A DNA stretch of 13,195 nt from Victivallales bacterium (lineage in GTDB: Bacteria > Verrucomicrobiota > Lentisphaeria > Oligosphaerales > Oligosphaeraceae). The first letter of the stretch is position 1. Every line of letters begins with the position of its first letter. The translations under genes and the position numbers were made by a program. Under the pieces are notes generated by a model. The model was given only the letters and a program-made list of their open reading frames with translations, did not search any database and was not told the origin of the DNA. The stretch lies in contig JAGCSE010000270.1 in NCBI GenBank assembly GCA_017964325.1, forward strand, positions 1 to 13,195. The letters are read 5' to 3'. Of the stretch, positions 7,401 through 13,195 are shown piece by piece.

Positions 7401-7404
7401 AAAT
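7105..7404. other. Gene-free, palindrome-rich interval between repeat arrays
   Basis: I see no convincing gene here. A 63-codon frame at 7207-7398 runs through palindromes and has no family resemblance. The interval holds three nested or adjacent inverted repeats: GCCCC/GGGGC with loop ATG (7218-7230); CCGTGGGT/ACCCACGG (7244-7251 and 7279-7286) enclosing ACGC/GCGT (7259-7262 and 7268-7271); and CCGC-GTA-GCGG (7311-7321). Similar strings, GGCGGGAATTT after the first hairpin and GGTAGGAACATTT after the third, suggest repeated modules. The GC-rich palindromes contrast with the AT-rich flanks. It could be a repetitive extragenic palindrome or miniature mobile element; no T-run marks it as a terminator. 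Confidence 0.6.
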
Positions 7405-7439
7405 AATTATGAATTGTGAATTATGAATTGTGAATTATT
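7405..7439 (+). repeat. Heptanucleotide array AATTATG/AATTGTG carrying the ABC gene start codon
   Basis: Five units: AATTATG, AATTGTG, AATTATG, AATTGTG, AATTATT. The ATG used for the following ABC gene (7423-7425) is the end of the third unit, so its first residues (MNCELL) are repeat-encoded. The ATG in the first unit (7409-7411) is in another frame and meets TGA after five codons. There is no Shine-Dalgarno sequence in or before the array. Confidence 0.88.
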
Positions 7440-9504
7440 ATTGGATGTGAAGAACTTGCGGATTGGTTTCCGGCAAGGCGGCACAATTGCGCGCGCGGTG
7501 GAGGACACGAGTTTCTTCATCCGCCGCGGCGAACTGCTGGCGTTGGTTGGCGAGTCGGGCTCGGGCAAATCCGTCACGGCCATGTCGCTGTTGGGGTTGC
7601 TGCCGGAAGTGTCCGCCGTCATTTCCAACGGGACGGCGATGTTCGACGGGCATGATCTTCTGAAGATGTCACGCAAGGAGTTGAGCGACATTCGCGGCAA
7701 CCGTATCTCCATGATTTTCCAGGAGCCGATGACGGCGTTAAATCCCGTTTTGACAATCGGTTGGCAAATCGGTGAAGTGCTGCGGCGGCATCGTGGGCTG
7801 GACAAGGAGGAGACGCAGAAACAAGTCGTCGAACTGTTGCGGAAGGTCGGCATCCCGTCGCCTGAAAAGCGCGCGGAGGACTATCCGCACCAGTTGTCCG
7901 GCGGCATGCGGCAGCGTGTCATGATCGCCATCGCGCTGGCGTGCAGGCCCGAACTGCTGATCGCGGACGAGCCGACGACGGCGTTGGACGTGACGGTGCA
8001 GGCCCAGATCATGGATCTTCTGGCGGAACTGCGGACGGAATACGGGACATCCGTCCTGTTCATCACGCACAATCTTGCGTTGGTTCGCGAACAGGCGGAC
8101 CGCGTCGCCGTCATGTATGCCGGAAGTATCATGGAACAAGGAACTTGTGAAGAGATTTTTAAAGCTCCGATGCATCCTTACACGCGGTTGCTTATGCAGT
8201 CCGTGCCGAGCACGACGCAACGCGGCAGACGGCTGGCGAGCATCGCGGGCATGGTTCCGAAAGGAACTGAAGTCATTCCAGGATGCGGCTTTGCGGGGCG
8301 CTGCCCGTTCAAGACGGACGCCTGCGATTCGCAGAAGCCGTCGTTGTCGGTGATGGACGGCGGCCACGAAGTGGCCTGCTTGCGGTTGAAGGAATTGCAA
8401 CAGCTTGAAAGAAGCTCTGACAAGGCGGAAGCCGTTCATTCGCAAAACGGCCAGACTGTCTTGAAAGTAAACGGCTTGCGTGTCTGGTTCCCTGTGAAGG
8501 CGGGCATTTTGAAACGGACGGTCGGTTATGTGAAAGCCGTGGACGGCATCAGTTTTGAACTGAAAAAAGGCGAGACGTTGGCGGTCGTAGGCGAATCTGG
8601 CTGCGGCAAGACGACCATCGGCAAATCCATCGTCGGTCTTGCGCCGCGGACAGAAGGCGAGGTGCAGTTGTTGGACAGTACAGGCGGATTGATGCCGCAG
8701 TACGACAAAAAACACGCTCCAATATTACAGGAATTGGCAAGTGATGAATGCGATGGCAAGTTTGCGTATCTTGACATGGCGGAATTGCGGCAGCGCGTCC
8801 AGATGATTTTCCAAGATCCTTTCTCCAGTCTGGATCCGCGCCTCATGGTCGGCGAGACGATAGAGGAGGGCATGGAAGTGCATGGCATTGGGGCAGATGA
8901 AGCGGAACGAAGGGCGCTCATGGAGAAGTTGTCGATACGCGTCGGTCTGTCGCCAGATGTCTTGAACCGCTATCCGCATCAGTTCAGTGGCGGCCAACGG
9001 CAGCGCATCGGGTTGGCCCGCGCGTTGGCGGTGAATCCGGAAGTCATTATCTGCGATGAATGCACAAGTGCGTTGGACGTGTCCGTCCAGGCACAGATAC
9101 TGAATCTTCTGAAGGAGTTGCAGGAAGAATTGGGGCTTTCGTATCTCTTTATCACGCATGATTTAAGCGTTGTCAGCTATCTGGCTGACCGCGTCGCCGT
9201 CATGTATCTTGGCCGCATCGTGGAAGAGGGTGAAGCGGCGGATGTCTTGCAGTCGCCGAAACATCCCTACACGAAGGCACTGATGGCGGCGGCACCACGG
9301 GTGGAGGCGGACGGCAGGCGGACGGTTCTGCGGCTGGCGGGCGAAGTGCCGTCGGCGTTGAATCCGCCGAAAGGATGCCATTTCCATCCGCGCTGCCCGC
9401 ACTGCATGGAGAAATGCCGTCTGGAAACGCCGCCGGTCAAGGAACTTGCCAACGGCCAGCGTGTCTGTTGTTGGTTGGAGATGAAATCGGAGAATAACGC
9501 ATGA
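7423..9504 (+). CDS. Fused two-domain ABC transporter ATP-binding protein, oligopeptide/dipeptide (Dpp/Opp, YejF/GsiA) type
   Basis: This 693-residue protein holds two complete nucleotide-binding domains of the peptide/nickel import family in one chain, DppD-like then DppF-like. Domain 1 has Walker A GESGSGKS (43-50), Q-loop Gln100, signature LSGGMRQR (158-165), Walker B LLIADEP (178-184) and switch His216. Domain 2 has Walker A GESGCGKT (390-397), Q-loop Gln464, signature FSGGQRQR (521-528), Walker B VIICDEC (541-547, Cys in place of the usual Pro) and switch His579. Each half ends with the family's oligopeptide C-terminal extension (HPYTRLLMQSVP and HPYTKALMAAAP) and a Cys-rich tail (GCGFAGRCPF...C and GCHFHPRCPHCMEKC). 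Domain 2 has an extra loop of roughly 25 residues (about 419-450) before its Q-loop. It would energise uptake of peptides or related solutes at the inner membrane. No permease or binding-protein gene lies in the window, so partners must be encoded elsewhere. The start at 7423 is uncertain, because the codons upstream of Leu-Asp-Val-Lys-Asn are repeat-derived. Its stop overlaps the next start by 4 bp. Confidence 0.93.
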   Translation: MNCELLLDVKNLRIGFRQGGTIARAVEDTSFFIRRGELLALVGESGSGKSVTAMSLLGLLPEVSAVISNGTAMFDGHDLLKMSRKELSDIRGNRISMIFQEPMTALNPVLTIGWQIGEVLRRHRGLDKEETQKQVVELLRKVGIPSPEKRAEDYPHQLSGGMRQRVMIAIALACRPELLIADEPTTALDVTVQAQIMDLLAELRTEYGTSVLFITHNLALVREQADRVAVMYAGSIMEQGTCEEIFKAPMHPYTRLLMQSVPSTTQRGRRLASIAGMVPKGTEVIPGCGFAGRCPFKTDACDSQKPSLSVMDGGHEVACLRLKELQQLERSSDKAEAVHSQNGQTVLKVNGLRVWFPVKAGILKRTVGYVKAVDGISFELKKGETLAVVGESGCGKTTIGKSIVGLAPRTEGEVQLLDSTGGLMPQYDKKHAPILQELASDECDGKFAYLDMAELRQRVQMIFQDPFSSLDPRLMVGETIEEGMEVHGIGADEAERRALMEKLSIRVGLSPDVLNRYPHQFSGGQRQRIGLARALAVNPEVIICDECTSALDVSVQAQILNLLKELQEELGLSYLFITHDLSVVSYLADRVAVMYLGRIVEEGEAADVLQSPKHPYTKALMAAAPRVEADGRRTVLRLAGEVPSALNPPKGCHFHPRCPHCMEKCRLETPPVKELANGQRVCCWLEMKSENNA
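9489..9492 (+). promoter_or_regulatory. Shine-Dalgarno GGAG before the WaaP-like gene
   Basis: GGAG lies 8 bases before ATG 9501, inside the end of the ABC gene. With the ATGA overlap (9501-9504) it supports translational coupling and fixes the start. It is among the clearer ribosome binding sites in the window. Confidence 0.6.
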
Positions 9505-10145
9505 GCAAATGGTATGTCCAGGATGCGTGGAAGGAAAGACTTGCGGCGATTGGAATCACCGATCTGCAAAGCGCGTTGGCTTTCCGAGGCGGCACGGTCA
9601 TGAGCGACAAAAAGCGAAGCCGCACATGCAAAGTCGCTTTGTCCGGCGACGGCATCGTGTTCGTGAAGCACGATCTGAGCACGGCGTGGCAGGCGACGCT
9701 GCGGGCATTGGTGAAATTCCAGAAGCCCATCACGAAGACTGAACGCGAACGTCTGTCGGTCGAGCATCTTAAACGTTTGGGATTCAAGAGTTACGATGTT
9801 GTCGCATGGGGCGCGAAGACATGCTGTGGCTTGCCGGACAGGGCAGTCATGGTCACATTGCCCGTTCCCGGTCGTCCCATGGAGGACATCTGGCATGACA
9901 AATCAGTTTCGAAAGAGCGGAAAAATGAAGCGTTGAAGATTGCATTGGAGACGCTTGAAGCGTTACAGCAGGCAGGCTGCAATTGGCGGAAGGACTGCAA
10001 GCCGGAGCATTTTTTCGTAACGGATGATAATCAAGTCTATTTGATTGACGTGGAGCGGATGCGTTTCGGATGGCGTTCAATTGACGAGGAGGAATGCCGT
10101 TTCCAGAAAGAACGGTTCATGTCTTTGTTAATGTGTAATGATTAA
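9501..10145 (+). CDS. Lipopolysaccharide/Kdo kinase family (WaaP/KdkA-like) protein
   Basis: This 214-residue protein has the pattern of the Kdo/WaaP kinase family, small protein-kinase-like enzymes that phosphorylate sugars of the LPS inner core on the cytoplasmic side. The candidate ATP-binding lysine is Lys56 in GIVFVKHD. A helix with Glu89 follows (SVEHLKRLGF). The catalytic loop is WRKDCKPEHFFV with Asp165, and the metal-binding motif is VYLIDVERMRF with Asp183. Length is somewhat below the roughly 250-270 usual for WaaP, so the N-lobe may be minimal. It has no signal peptide or membrane segment. The start codon overlaps the ABC gene's stop (ATGA) and has a GGAG upstream, so the two are co-translated. 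Its pairing with a peptide-type ABC ATPase is unexpected and may be chance. The last residues (MCND) and the stop codon are encoded by a heptamer array. The substrate (heptose, Kdo or another glycan) is not known. Confidence 0.8.
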   Translation: MSKWYVQDAWKERLAAIGITDLQSALAFRGGTVMSDKKRSRTCKVALSGDGIVFVKHDLSTAWQATLRALVKFQKPITKTERERLSVEHLKRLGFKSYDVVAWGAKTCCGLPDRAVMVTLPVPGRPMEDIWHDKSVSKERKNEALKIALETLEALQQAGCNWRKDCKPEHFFVTDDNQVYLIDVERMRFGWRSIDEEECRFQKERFMSLLMCND

Positions 10146-10156
10146 TCATTAATCAT
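10129..10156 (+). repeat. Heptanucleotide array TAATGTG/TAATGAT/TAATCAT at the end of the WaaP-like gene
   Basis: Four units: TAATGTG, TAATGAT, TAATCAT, TAATCAT, followed by a T-run (10156-10161). The stop codon TAA (10143-10145) is in the third unit. It contains the 14-bp palindrome AATGATTAATCATT (10137-10150). Palindrome plus T-run resembles a weak terminator, but it is almost GC-free and so not convincing as one. Confidence 0.85.
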
Positions 10157-10186
10157 TTTTTAGGTAAAAAAGGATTGGGATATATC

Positions 10187-11737
10187 ATGGCAACAGCATC
10201 GGAACAATTAATGGCGTATTTGACGCGGCTTGAGGATTTGAATCCTGAAGTCAGCTTGTCGGATTTATGCCAAGCGGATGAATGGGCCAAAGAGGCAGGC
10301 CTTTCCTGCTTTGAGGCCGCTGCCATTCAGACGGAAAAGCTGATTGACCTGTATCTGGAAAGCCAGACGAAAAAGCTTGGCGCTCAAATCTTAAACGAAT
10401 ATTTCCACTGCCTGAGCGAAGATGCGCAGCGGCTATTGGCGGCGGGAGAGATTTCCGCTCCCGTGCAGACGACGGCGGACAACCGCACAACGGCCCTCGT
10501 CCCGAGGCAGATGAATACGGCTTTGGATCGCTGCATCGTGCTGAATCGCGGTACGGTTCCGTCATTGCTGGCAAAGGCGGCAGATGCGTTCCGCCGTCGC
10601 AATGAAGTCGTCAATACCGTCATGGAACTGGCATTCCGCATCTTATGGAAATTGGACGCGAAGCGGGCAGATGAATGGTTTGTATCATATTTCAAGGCGC
10701 ATGAGGGCAGTCTTGATCCAGATTTCATCCGCGACACCTTGACGATTGCTCTGACACAACCTTCTGTCAGCAAGGATTTTCTCGAATGGACTTGTCGTTG
10801 GTGCGGTGATTTCGGGTTGTTGGAGCATTGGCCGACCGTTGTCTATAAGGGTGATCGTCTGCTCTGCCGCCACGGAGTCCGTGCATGGTTGGCAGCGCAT
10901 CCGCCACGTACGACGAGTCTGGCCCATTTGCAGTTGATGTTCAAGATGGGCAACATTGGAGACGATGCCATGTTGCAATGGACGGAGGCAGCACTTGGGA
11001 ATTTGGGCGAATGCGTACTGCGCATCATGGAATTGAACAAGACGATGGCAGATGAGATGGAGAAAGACCGTTTGCAAGGTGCCCTGATGAGCGAATTAAG
11101 ACGTTTGTCTGCATTATTCCCCGCCATCCTGCTTGCTGCTGACCAGATATTGTGCCGTCCAAATGGCTCTGTGACATTCGCAATGGCGTTGATGGGATTG
11201 GCTGGACAGGGATTGGAACAATGGGATGCCGCATTGCTCGAATTCTGCCGTCGTGTTATCCGTCGAACATTTATCTACGATATGCGAGCGGGACGTTCTC
11301 CAAAGGAGACCATCGAAAGGCTGACATTCGGCGATAAGAACGCCTTTTTGTTTGCGTGTGCGCAATTGGATTTGGTTTCGGAAAAATTCGATTCCATCAA
11401 GCAGCGTGAAGTGGTCATTGAGATATTGGCACCGTTTTATGCGAGCTACCGACAGCCTGTCTTGCTGGCGGCGGAAACAACACGTCGCTATCGTAAGATA
11501 CGCTGGCTGTTGCATGAAGACTATCTGAAGCAGGTTTTGACGGACGAGCAGTTTGCGCAGGTGAAGAAAATGGATGCAGTTTGGGAAATCGCCGCCCTGA
11601 CAGGCGACGCCCGCAAGTTCATCGGCCTTCAACGGAATCTGCAAAGTCCAATGGAAAATATCCTCGCATCAAAAATCGAGTTTGAGGAGACCATCCGCGA
11701 ACATCGTTTGCACTTGATACGCAAGATATTGATATAA
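10187..11737 (+). CDS. Unrecognised alpha-helical cytoplasmic protein
   Basis: I do not recognise the family. The in-frame TTG at 10175 would give four extra residues (MGYI), but ATG 10187 is preferred: GGGA lies 6 bases and AGGA 12 bases upstream. The resulting 516-residue protein has no signal peptide and no membrane span. It is almost entirely helical, with Leu/Ala-rich segments separated by short turns (for example SLSDLCQADEWAKEAGLSCFEAAAIQ, residues about 20-45, and MALMGLAGQGLEQWDAALLEFCRRVIRRTF in the second half). This is compatible with a HEAT/TPR-like helical solenoid, possibly a scaffold. Cysteines are scattered with no metal motif. It follows the WaaP-like gene by 41 bp on the same strand, so it may be the third gene of that operon. 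It converges with the sialidase-like gene, leaving only 6 bp between the stops. Confidence 0.8.
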   Translation: MATASEQLMAYLTRLEDLNPEVSLSDLCQADEWAKEAGLSCFEAAAIQTEKLIDLYLESQTKKLGAQILNEYFHCLSEDAQRLLAAGEISAPVQTTADNRTTALVPRQMNTALDRCIVLNRGTVPSLLAKAADAFRRRNEVVNTVMELAFRILWKLDAKRADEWFVSYFKAHEGSLDPDFIRDTLTIALTQPSVSKDFLEWTCRWCGDFGLLEHWPTVVYKGDRLLCRHGVRAWLAAHPPRTTSLAHLQLMFKMGNIGDDAMLQWTEAALGNLGECVLRIMELNKTMADEMEKDRLQGALMSELRRLSALFPAILLAADQILCRPNGSVTFAMALMGLAGQGLEQWDAALLEFCRRVIRRTFIYDMRAGRSPKETIERLTFGDKNAFLFACAQLDLVSEKFDSIKQREVVIEILAPFYASYRQPVLLAAETTRRYRKIRWLLHEDYLKQVLTDEQFAQVKKMDAVWEIAALTGDARKFIGLQRNLQSPMENILASKIEFEETIREHRLHLIRKILI

Positions 11738-11743
11738 TAATTG

Positions 11744-12868
11744 TTACAGATTGACTATAGTCATCATGGCACCGCGTTTCTGTGGCGGTTGTGGTTGAGT
11801 GACCATCGTGTAGATGATGTACAGCTGATGATTCCACTCGTATGCGCAAGGATAGCTCCATTGTGGGTACAGGCCAAGTTTTTCATCGACTCCATCCCGT
11901 AAAAGCCAGCCTTTGCTGAATACTAGCGATTTGGGTTCGCTGAAAAACAATGCAAGGTGTGAACGGCGTGTTTCTGGACGGTCGTCATCACTGTGGAGAA
12001 TGTTACCAATCAAGTAGTTCCGACCGTTGGACAGTGTCCCAGAATAAATCTTGGAATTGCTGAAGAAAATGTCGTGTTCAATTGGACTGGACCATGTTTC
12101 GCCATAGTCGGTGGAATGGTACAGGATGGGGACTTGGCGATTGTCATTGCGGCAGAAGGCGGTGATGTTACAACCGTTGACAATGACGGAAAGTTCTGGA
12201 TGGACGTAGGATGAGCCATCGGGCAGTAATCCGTTTGGTTGTAGTTTTACAATTCTCCATGGGCCTTCTGGCAAACCAGAATCGGAAATCATGACAGCTG
12301 GCGTTACGGGGAAACCATCAAGTTTGGCGATTCTGCCTGGCAGTAGAAGTTTGCCATTGTCCAGATGGCAGGCGTTTGTATTGAGTTTGAATGGAATCGG
12401 ATCGGAACGCAGAAGGCGGAATTTTTTCGCGGCTTTGTCAAAACGGTAAAGCTCAAGGCTGTGGATATGATCTGGAGCCACCATGGTGTTCATCAGCATA
12501 TAAAGCGTATCGTTGCAAATGGCATAAACGGGCGGACAGTAGAGAAGCTTGCCGTCGGGATCGGCTCCAATGGTTTCAACAATACTCCAAGTTCTGCCGC
12601 CGTCCTGTGAAAAGCAACCGCGGATGGGAGTGTAGTCATGTAGTTCATAGATGCGGCAGTTGTACCAAGAGCAGAATATGATATCGTGGTAAGCGATGAC
12701 CGCCGCTTCGTGTAGAAAACTGAACTCGCCGTCTGGCTTCCAGAGCGGGAAAGTCTCCGCATTGGAAACCTTTGGCAGTTGGTTGATGTCTAAATTTTTG
12801 ATAATGCTCTCAAATGAAAGCATTTGAGAAAGCTTTTCATTTACTGGCGAAGTATAATGGATTTTCAT
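11744..12868 (-). CDS. BNR/Asp-box sialidase-like protein (six-bladed beta-propeller)
   Basis: This 374-residue protein has two clear Asp boxes, SQDGGRTW (87-94) and STDYGETW (252-259), the S-x-D-x-G-x-T-W turn of sialidase propellers. It also has blade-like repeats such as 'YCPPVYAICNDTLYMLMN' and the late 'YPQWSYPCAYEWNHQLYIIYT' (334-353) typical of the BNR_2/exo-alpha-sialidase group. Arg240 (AFCRN) and Arg283 (SNGRNYL) are candidate members of a substrate-binding Arg triad, and Glu225 (HPELSV) is a candidate acidic residue. The full GH33 active site cannot be confirmed by eye. It has no signal peptide, so a cytoplasmic role on an imported glycan or sugar is likely. It may be an enzyme other than a true sialidase. 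ATG 12868 is followed directly by the fold's N-terminus and preceded by a good promoter about 38 bases away, but no Shine-Dalgarno. It is transcribed against the flanking operon and ends 6 bp from it. Confidence 0.8.
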   Translation of the reverse strand: MKIHYTSPVNEKLSQMLSFESIIKNLDINQLPKVSNAETFPLWKPDGEFSFLHEAAVIAYHDIIFCSWYNCRIYELHDYTPIRGCFSQDGGRTWSIVETIGADPDGKLLYCPPVYAICNDTLYMLMNTMVAPDHIHSLELYRFDKAAKKFRLLRSDPIPFKLNTNACHLDNGKLLLPGRIAKLDGFPVTPAVMISDSGLPEGPWRIVKLQPNGLLPDGSSYVHPELSVIVNGCNITAFCRNDNRQVPILYHSTDYGETWSSPIEHDIFFSNSKIYSGTLSNGRNYLIGNILHSDDDRPETRRSHLALFFSEPKSLVFSKGWLLRDGVDEKLGLYPQWSYPCAYEWNHQLYIIYTMVTQPQPPQKRGAMMTIVNL

Positions 12869-12912
12869 GGTGATGATATTTGTGTAATGTTTTGAAAAGG
12901 CTTGTGGCTTCT

Positions 12913-12941
12913 ATATTAGCATGGCTGCCATAAGTTGTCAA
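12913..12941 (-). promoter_or_regulatory. Sigma70-type promoter of the sialidase-like gene
   Basis: Read on the - strand: -35 TTGACA (12936-12941, perfect consensus), a 17-bp spacer, then -10 TAATAT (12913-12918, 4 of 6). The expected start is near 12906, giving a leader of about 38 nt before ATG 12868. A run of nine G on the + strand (12950-12958) lies 8 bp upstream of the -35 box. Confidence 0.7.
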
Positions 12942-12949
12942 GAGAGGAA

Positions 12950-12958
12950 GGGGGGGGG
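12950..12958. repeat. Homopolymeric G9 tract upstream of a promoter
   Basis: Nine consecutive G on + (nine C on -) follow AGAGAGGAA. It is the longest G run in the window and sits 8 bp upstream of the -35 box of the sialidase-like gene, within reach of an UP-element or activator site. Tracts of this length are prone to slippage during replication and also to sequencing error. Confidence 0.9.
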
Positions 12959-13029
12959 CGATACAAGGCATTGTTTTTCGATTTTACGGTAAAAAATGTT
13001 AAAATCAAGAGAAAGTTTGGCTGATTTTC

Positions 13030-13060
13030 TTGACAGAATCAGAATAGGAGGTATTGTAAT
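13030..13060 (+). promoter_or_regulatory. Probable promoter of the tRNA-Ala gene
   Basis: TTGACA (13030-13035) is a perfect -35 box. The -10 is either TATTGT (13052-13057, 16-bp spacer) or TGTAAT (13055-13060, 19-bp spacer). Either puts the start a few bases before the tRNA at 13070. The -35 is embedded in a short inverted repeat CTGATT/AATCAG (13021-13026 and 13037-13042) that could bind a regulator, although this may be chance. Confidence 0.55.
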
Positions 13061-13069
13061 GTTGTTCTC

Positions 13070-13146
13070 GGGGCAGTAGCTCAGTTGGCTAGAGCACCAC
13101 GTTCGCAACGTGGGGGTCGAGAGTTCGAATCTCTTCTGCTCCACCA
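13070..13146 (+). tRNA. tRNA-Ala (anticodon CGC)
   Basis: A complete cloverleaf: acceptor stem GGGGCAG/CTGCTCC, D stem GCTC/GAGC, anticodon stem CCACG/CGTGG with loop TTCGCAA (anticodon CGC at 13104-13106, reads GCG), five-base variable loop, T stem GAGAG/CTCTT with TTCGAAT loop, discriminator A and encoded CCA (13144-13146). The third acceptor pair is G3-U70, the universal alanine identity element, which confirms the assignment independently of the anticodon. It is the only RNA gene seen in the window. Confidence 0.97.
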
Positions 13147-13158
13147 CCCAACTTATCA

Positions 13159-13195
13159 CGAGGTCTGATGGCAATCGCCGTCAGACCTCGTTTCG
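13159..13195 (+). terminator. Rho-independent terminator after tRNA-Ala
   Basis: A stem with arms at 13159-13172 and 13177-13190 (CGAGGTCTGATGGC against GCCGTCAGACCTCG, one T-G wobble), loop AATC, followed by TTT at 13191-13193. The stem is unusually long and GC-rich while the T-run within the window is short, so it may act in both directions. It begins 12 bases after the CCA end. Confidence 0.8.

Noticed and set aside
7738..8715. 325-codon open frame on - inside the ABC gene
   Set aside because: It is antisense to two intact ATPase domains and rich in Arg/His/Gln, as is usual for shadow frames.
10137..10161. Rho-independent terminator after the WaaP-like gene
   Set aside because: The palindrome AATGATTAATCATT plus T-run is nearly GC-free, has no proper loop and is explained by the heptamer array; the next gene follows closely.
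12938..13174. 78-codon open frame on - over the tRNA
   Set aside because: It is antisense to a confident tRNA and its promoter, and includes the G9 tract as a Pro run; it has no support as a gene.

Overview
The window looks like an accessory, carbohydrate-degrading region of a Gram-negative (diderm) bacterium. Two adjacent exported glycoside-hydrolase-type proteins, a sialidase-like protein and a Kdo/WaaP-type kinase (implying lipopolysaccharide or a similar glycan) point that way. Shine-Dalgarno sequences are weak or absent before several genes. Together with the style of the beta-helix and agarase-like proteins this suggests the Lentisphaerae/Verrucomicrobia (PVC) group, perhaps a Victivallis relative. 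That placement is inference from memory of protein style; no marker gene in the window proves it.

Left part (1-7075), all on +: the 3' end of a gene for a beta-sandwich protein, probably the tail of a large glycoside hydrolase (2-1147); a 33-copy 9-bp tandem repeat (1144-1443); a secreted parallel beta-helix protein resembling GH141-type enzymes (1465-4182); and a secreted clan GH-A hydrolase resembling agarases and beta-galactosidases (4205-7075). These probably act together on an extracellular or host polysaccharide. No transporter permease, TonB receptor or regulator lies with them.

Middle (7076-11737): a 347-bp gene-free stretch with heptanucleotide arrays, a 14-bp perfect inverted repeat near its ends and nested palindromes. 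It is followed by a likely operon on +: a fused two-NBD oligopeptide-type ABC ATPase, a WaaP/Kdo-kinase-like protein (4-bp stop/start overlap) and an unrecognised alpha-helical protein.

Right part (11744-13195): a BNR/Asp-box sialidase-like gene on - with a good sigma70-type promoter that has a G9 tract just upstream, then tRNA-Ala(CGC) on + with a strong hairpin terminator.

The most interesting signal is at 1135-1455. The first gene ends ...GCT TTA AAC TGC TAG. This places the -1 slippery heptamer T TTA AAC, in the correct phase, one codon before the stop. The -1 frame then runs straight into the 9-bp repeat and encodes a roughly 100-residue (Leu-Glu-Ala)n tail. Most differences between repeat copies are synonymous in exactly that frame. 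A programmed -1 frameshift that adds a repeat tail is therefore a concrete hypothesis, though a chance coincidence with a satellite array cannot be excluded. A second theme is that nearly every same-strand gene junction carries a short tandem array (period 7, or 9 at the first one) that contains the stop codon of the gene before it or the start codon of the gene after it.
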